Shown here: one piece after another, positions 59,946-64,000 of the stretch
How positions within the stretch are numbered: position 1 is the stretch's first letter
How the letters are laid out: each line of letters starts with the position of its first letter
Assembly (NCBI GenBank): GCA_021234155.1
Contig: JAJEKV010000047.1
Coordinates: 7,817,439 to 7,881,438, forward strand
Direction: 5' to 3'
Length of the DNA: 64,000 nucleotides
Origin: Isoetes taiwanensis
Lineage: Eukaryota > Streptophyta > Lycopodiopsida > Isoetales > Isoetaceae
Position numbers and translations under genes: made by a program
Notes under the pieces: generated by a model
Seen by the model: only the letters and a program-made list of their open reading frames with translations
Database searches by the model: none
What the model was told of the DNA's origin: nothing

Positions 59946-62900
59946 TGGTTTCTACCTTTAGTCCACTTGAGGACTTGGTTTGATATGTTTCTCCCGCAGA
60001 CGGATGTTGGATTTTTGGACCTTCTCGAACGAGTTCCCTTGAACCAAGGTTAATGGTGGAGCGAGGCAAGAGATAAAGTGTGGTCTTTGCTTTGCGTAGG
60101 TATTGCCGGGGAAAGGCACTTCGGGAAGCTTTGGGGCTGCGCCTCACAGGGAGTTGGACTCTCCCTTTAATGGGGAGGCCTTGCAAGGTGCAGCCTTGGT
60201 GACTTGAACCGGGTGTTGCGGGCCGACGCTGACAGCGTTTTCTTGGGACATTCTAATGCAAACTATTTGATCTAGAGCGCTATCCAAGGCTGCGAGAGAA
60301 GTTAGCGTATGTTGTGATGACTTAAAATTTTGGTAGGCGAAATGGGAATTTGAAGTCAGATGCTGTGCATTAATTCACGAATTTACGAATGTCGCACTTC
60401 TGCAGCGACCCTTGACTTCTAAGCGCACAGCGGAGGTACAAATCCGACTCTATTATTCCGGGTTCCCCTTGGCAGCTTTCTCAAGCGCATGTGATAAATT
60501 ACGTCCAAGTACAAAGACCAAAACCGGCACCCAAAAAGCACTAAACCACAGGGCACGGCATCCCTTAGGGTGGATTCGGAGGCTCTATCACTTGTCCCGG
60601 GGTCGACTAGGACTGCTGCGTGTCTTGATGTAGAGGGTGTTGATGCGAACACAGACCCTAAAAACCGCGGGGCGACACCCCAAGGTCCTCTCCCGTGAGC
60701 CACAGCGGCCAGACGGGCAACTTCCCTCTCTTGAAGCAGTGATCTGTCTGCAGCAATGGACTGGAAGCGTCGACATTACCCTAGGGACCAAGTTTGTGGC
60801 AGGAAGCCGCCCCTTCTCGGCGTAAACTATCTCATGGTGCAACACACTGGTAGTCCAATTGGCCTGGGAGATTTGGGCAATGCCCCACAATGTGAGTAGT
60901 GTTTCTTTCTTTGCAAGTTGGCTAGTGTAACTTGGTCCCTTAGGAGTAGTACAGCATTAGGATGATGTGGCGGTCGAATGCCATTACGAGGAATACTTGA
61001 TGTCCGACGACAAAACACTTTGAGACACACAATGTAAGCCCACGGAATCTTGATTTGATATATTCTCAGACGGATGTTACAAGATTTTAGACCTTCGAAC
61101 CAAGGTTCATGAACAAAAGGGTCCATGATCCGGATATGGGAAGCAAGATCACGGGAAGTGTAGTCTTGTGATACGCCCGTGGCCACTTCGAAGGAAAAGT
61201 ACTCTCTGGGAAACTTTTGAGGCCTTCGCCTCCACAGGGTTGGACTCTCCCCTCTAATGAGGGAGGTCTTGCAGATCCCCAGCCTTGTTTGACTTGAGCA
61301 AGTGTGCGGCTCGGTGCCCAACAGCGGGCTGCGGGACCCTTCTAGTAAACTATTTTACAAACCTTATCAGAAATTTTGAAAGTTAGCTGTATGTTGGCGA
61401 TGACTTAGGAAGCTAGGCGACAAAATCAGAAATTTAAGTCCGTGCTGGCCATTGAAATTACGAATTTCACGAATGTCTTGCTACTGCAAAGCCCTTGACT
61501 TCGCCTGGGGAGAGTCTGGTCAAACTCTGCATTCCGTCGATTCCCCTTGCTTAGCGTTCTCGGCGCGTAGTCGGGCGCCAAGTGCAAGAGCGGCTTCGGC
61601 ACCCAAAGCGCTATAAACCACAGAACACGGCGGCTCATGGGGTTTCGTTTGGGCTATCCTTATTAGGATTGGGCTAGGACGCTTTAGCGTGGGTATTAGC
61701 GTGTGTGGGAAGTGTTGGCGCGGAAACGCCGGACCACAAAACCACCCGGCGGCTTACCCCAAAAAGTCCTCTCCCCAGATGGATAAAACCAGCTTTCCTC
61801 ACCAAAGCGTGTCCCGATACTGCGTAGCCAGACTCCAGCATTAGAGCGACGCCTGGACCAGGTTTTGGCGAGGAAGCCCGCCGGCTACCGGCGTAAGTAT
61901 CATGTGCAGCACGCTCAGGTGTCGTCAATTAGCCTAGGAAGTGTTGCTTATCTGCAATGTAGAAGCGTAAAGTGTTTCTTTCTTTTATAAAGCCCGACCA
62001 TGCTTAGTCCCCTAGGTGTTTAGCGATAGAACGATATTGGCAAAGATCAAATCGCCATTGAACCCTCGCAATGTCCAAACGACAAAAACACTTTAGTTTC
62101 TACAATGTCGCCATGGGGCTTTGGCACTGTGGTTGATATGTTTCTCAGGATGGATGTTGGATTTTTTTGGATCTTCTCGGTGCCGGGTTCAGCAAAGACA
62201 AAGGGTTCCTTGATGGGATATAGAGCAATCACGAAGTGTGGTCTTTTACTTGTCGCCCGGAGCTCGGGAAGGCTGCCTGCAGGGGAAGCTTTTGGGAGGG
62301 CTTCGCCTCCCCAGAGGTTGAGGACTCCCTCTAATGAGAGGCCTTGCAAGGTCACGGCCTTGTTTGGCTTGGGCAAAGTGTACGGCTTCGAGTGCCAATA
62401 ACGAATGCGGTGCGTTCTAGTGCGAAACTATTTGATCTAAACCTTATCAAGGGTATTTTTGAAAGTTGGCATGTATATTGGCGATGACTTAGGAAGCTAG
62501 GCGACCAAAAATGGGAATTTGGTCCGTGCGATGTTAATTGCACGAATTCTGAATGTACTTGCAAAAGCGGCCCTTGACTTCCTGGCGCCTGGCAGATACG
62601 GGTCCAAACTCCATTAGTCAGTTCCCCACTTGCTTCCATTCTCAGCGTATGATGACCCGCGTCCCAAGTCGCGAAGACCAAGCTAGGCGCGAAACACAAA
62701 CCGCTGGAACCTGCAAATAGGGTTTTGCGTTTGGGCTCTATCCGCCATGATAGAGCTGGGACCTTGTCTTGGAGTGTCTTGATGTAGAGGGGAGTGTTAG
62801 CCTTGAGGAAACACGGACCTAAAACCACTGGGAGGCGACGCCAGAGTTCTCTCCCAGAAGGCCACGGCGTGAGGGCCGGGGGCGCTCATGAAATATAGGT

Positions 62901-64000
62901 GATAAATGCCGACTAATGGACTCGAGCGATACATTGCCCTAGGGATGAAGTTTTGTGGCCGAGGCCCACCTTCTACGGCATATCAAACTATCATAATACT
63001 GCTTACTCGTAGTCAATTAGCCTAGGAGGTTGGGCTGCTGAATACCTACAATGTAGAGGCGTAAAGTGTTTCTTTCTTTTACTAGAGATTCCAGCCCAGG
63101 TGTAGCAGTCCCTAGGTGTTTGGCATTTAGGACTGATGTGATAGAAATTCGGTCGCCATTTCGGAGCCTCATAGTAGCCAGAACTACAAAACATTATTTG
63201 CGGGCGGCTTACGCTGATTTGATATCATGTTCTCCGGACCCGGATGTTGGATTTTTTGGACTTCGGGCGAGGTTCCTTGAACAAGGGATTCCAGCGATTG
63301 GGATGGGAGCAGAGATCGTGGTCTTTGCATGATGCATGGCCAGTATTTGCGAAGAGGCGCCTCTGGAAGCTTTTTAGGGGCTGCGCCTCACGGGTTCGGA
63401 CTCTTCCATCCTTCAATGAGGGAGGCCTTGCAAGGTCTGGCCTTGTTTGACTTGAGCAGTGTGCCCATTTCGAGTGTATTATCGAGGGCTGCCCGGACGT
63501 TCTAGTACCAAACTATTTGATCTAAACCTTGTCCAAAATTTTTGAAAGTTGGCATGTATGGTGACAGGAGTACAGTGGGCCAGAAGTAAATTTAGTCCGT
63601 ACGATGCATTAATTAGAACTGCGAATGTCTTGCTATACGCAAAGCGGCCCTTGACTTTAGCGCCACCAGCGGAAGTGCGGTTCCAAACTCCATTGAGTGG
63701 TTCCTTGCTTCCGGCGTTCCCCAGGCGTAGCGATGCATTGCGTCCCAGCAAAGGGCCAAAGCTTCGGCATCGCGCCAAACCGCTAGAACCACCGCTCACT
63801 TAGGGTTTACGTTTGGAGAACTCTATCCTGTCGGTCGACTAGGCCTTGCGGCGTGTCTTGATGTAGAGGGGTGTTGGCCTTGAGCCGCGGACCCAAAAAC
63901 GAGGCGGCTTACTCCAAAAGTTCTCTCCGAAGGCCAGCGGCGGGCGTGATGCTGTCGGCTAATGGACTCGAGCGTCGACGTTGCCACAGGGACCAAAGTG
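59946..64000 (+). repeat. Tandem array of a ~1.08-kb unit (block C), running off the window
   Basis: The anchor GA(C/T)GGATGTT recurs at 59999, 61069, about 62149 and near 63239 (periods about 1070, 1080 and 1090): three full units and a partial fourth. Shared blocks are GCGCCTC(A)C..GG near a GGAGGCCTTGCAAGGT phrase, CAAACTATTTGATCTA, GATGACTTAGGAAGCTAG, CCCTTGACTT and GTGTCTTGATGTAGAGG. It is GC-richer than the rest of the window. Units differ by many small indels, so apparent open frames shift between copies. No rRNA or known gene was recognised. Confidence 0.9.

Noticed and set aside
59668-61321. Minus-strand frames of 164-172 codons in the block C region
   Set aside because: They are not conserved between tandem copies of the same unit; indels shift them, so they are chance frames in GC-richer repeats.
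34835-64000. rDNA or intergenic spacer as the identity of the arrays
   Set aside because: No 18S, 5.8S, 25S or 5S sequence was recognised in either unit.

Overview
This window is nuclear DNA from a land plant. The evidence is one intron-containing gene with canonical GT..AG splice sites, nested plant-type transposons (hAT, CACTA, LINE, Helitron and TRIM-like LTR pieces), telo-box motifs and large tandem arrays. No long open reading frame, operon, rRNA or tRNA was found. The species cannot be fixed from the sequence; a large, repeat-rich genome fits best.

Only one gene looks intact: a six-exon GILT-type thiol reductase on the minus strand (12204-14103). Its exons join in frame into about 220 residues, with a signal peptide, the CPYC active site and the full GILT signature. 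The rest of 0-34 kb is mostly transposon relics. These are a ZNF862/DUF4371-like hAT (0.56-2.3 kb), a Helitron 3' end (7.3 kb), a PIF1-like helicase fragment (9.8-10.3 kb), 145-bp TRIM-like LTRs (15.9, 18.4 and 22.7 kb), a 1-kb inverted repeat (17.2-19.9 kb), a coding relic whose in-frame stops all sit where Trp codons are expected (20.5-21 kb), a LINE reverse transcriptase relic (21.5-22.2 kb), a BED/DUF659 hAT (29.6-30.65 kb) and a CACTA-like element abutting its 5' end (30.65-32.3 kb).

The most unusual block is 22.9-29.3 kb. It starts with three near-identical CGCGTAAGCGAA hairpins and a TATA box. Then come a frame-shifted protein-kinase-like gene, a frame-shifted coiled-coil/RING gene, and seven consecutive precursor-like foldbacks in 1.4 kb (arms about 45-80 nt) joined by partly repeated linkers.

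From 34.8 to 56 kb the window is a head-to-tail array of a roughly 4.39-kb unit (four full copies and one partial), each copy with a conserved inverted telo-box and TATA motif. Copies 2-5, and the end of copy 1, differ mainly at CAG/CTG trinucleotides. That pattern looks more like long-read miscalling at CHG-methylated cytosines than evolution. From 56 to 64 kb there is a mosaic of duplicated blocks (A, B, C) ending in a tandem array of a roughly 1.08-kb GC-richer unit that runs off the window. Short open reading frames in 34-64 kb should not be read as genes.
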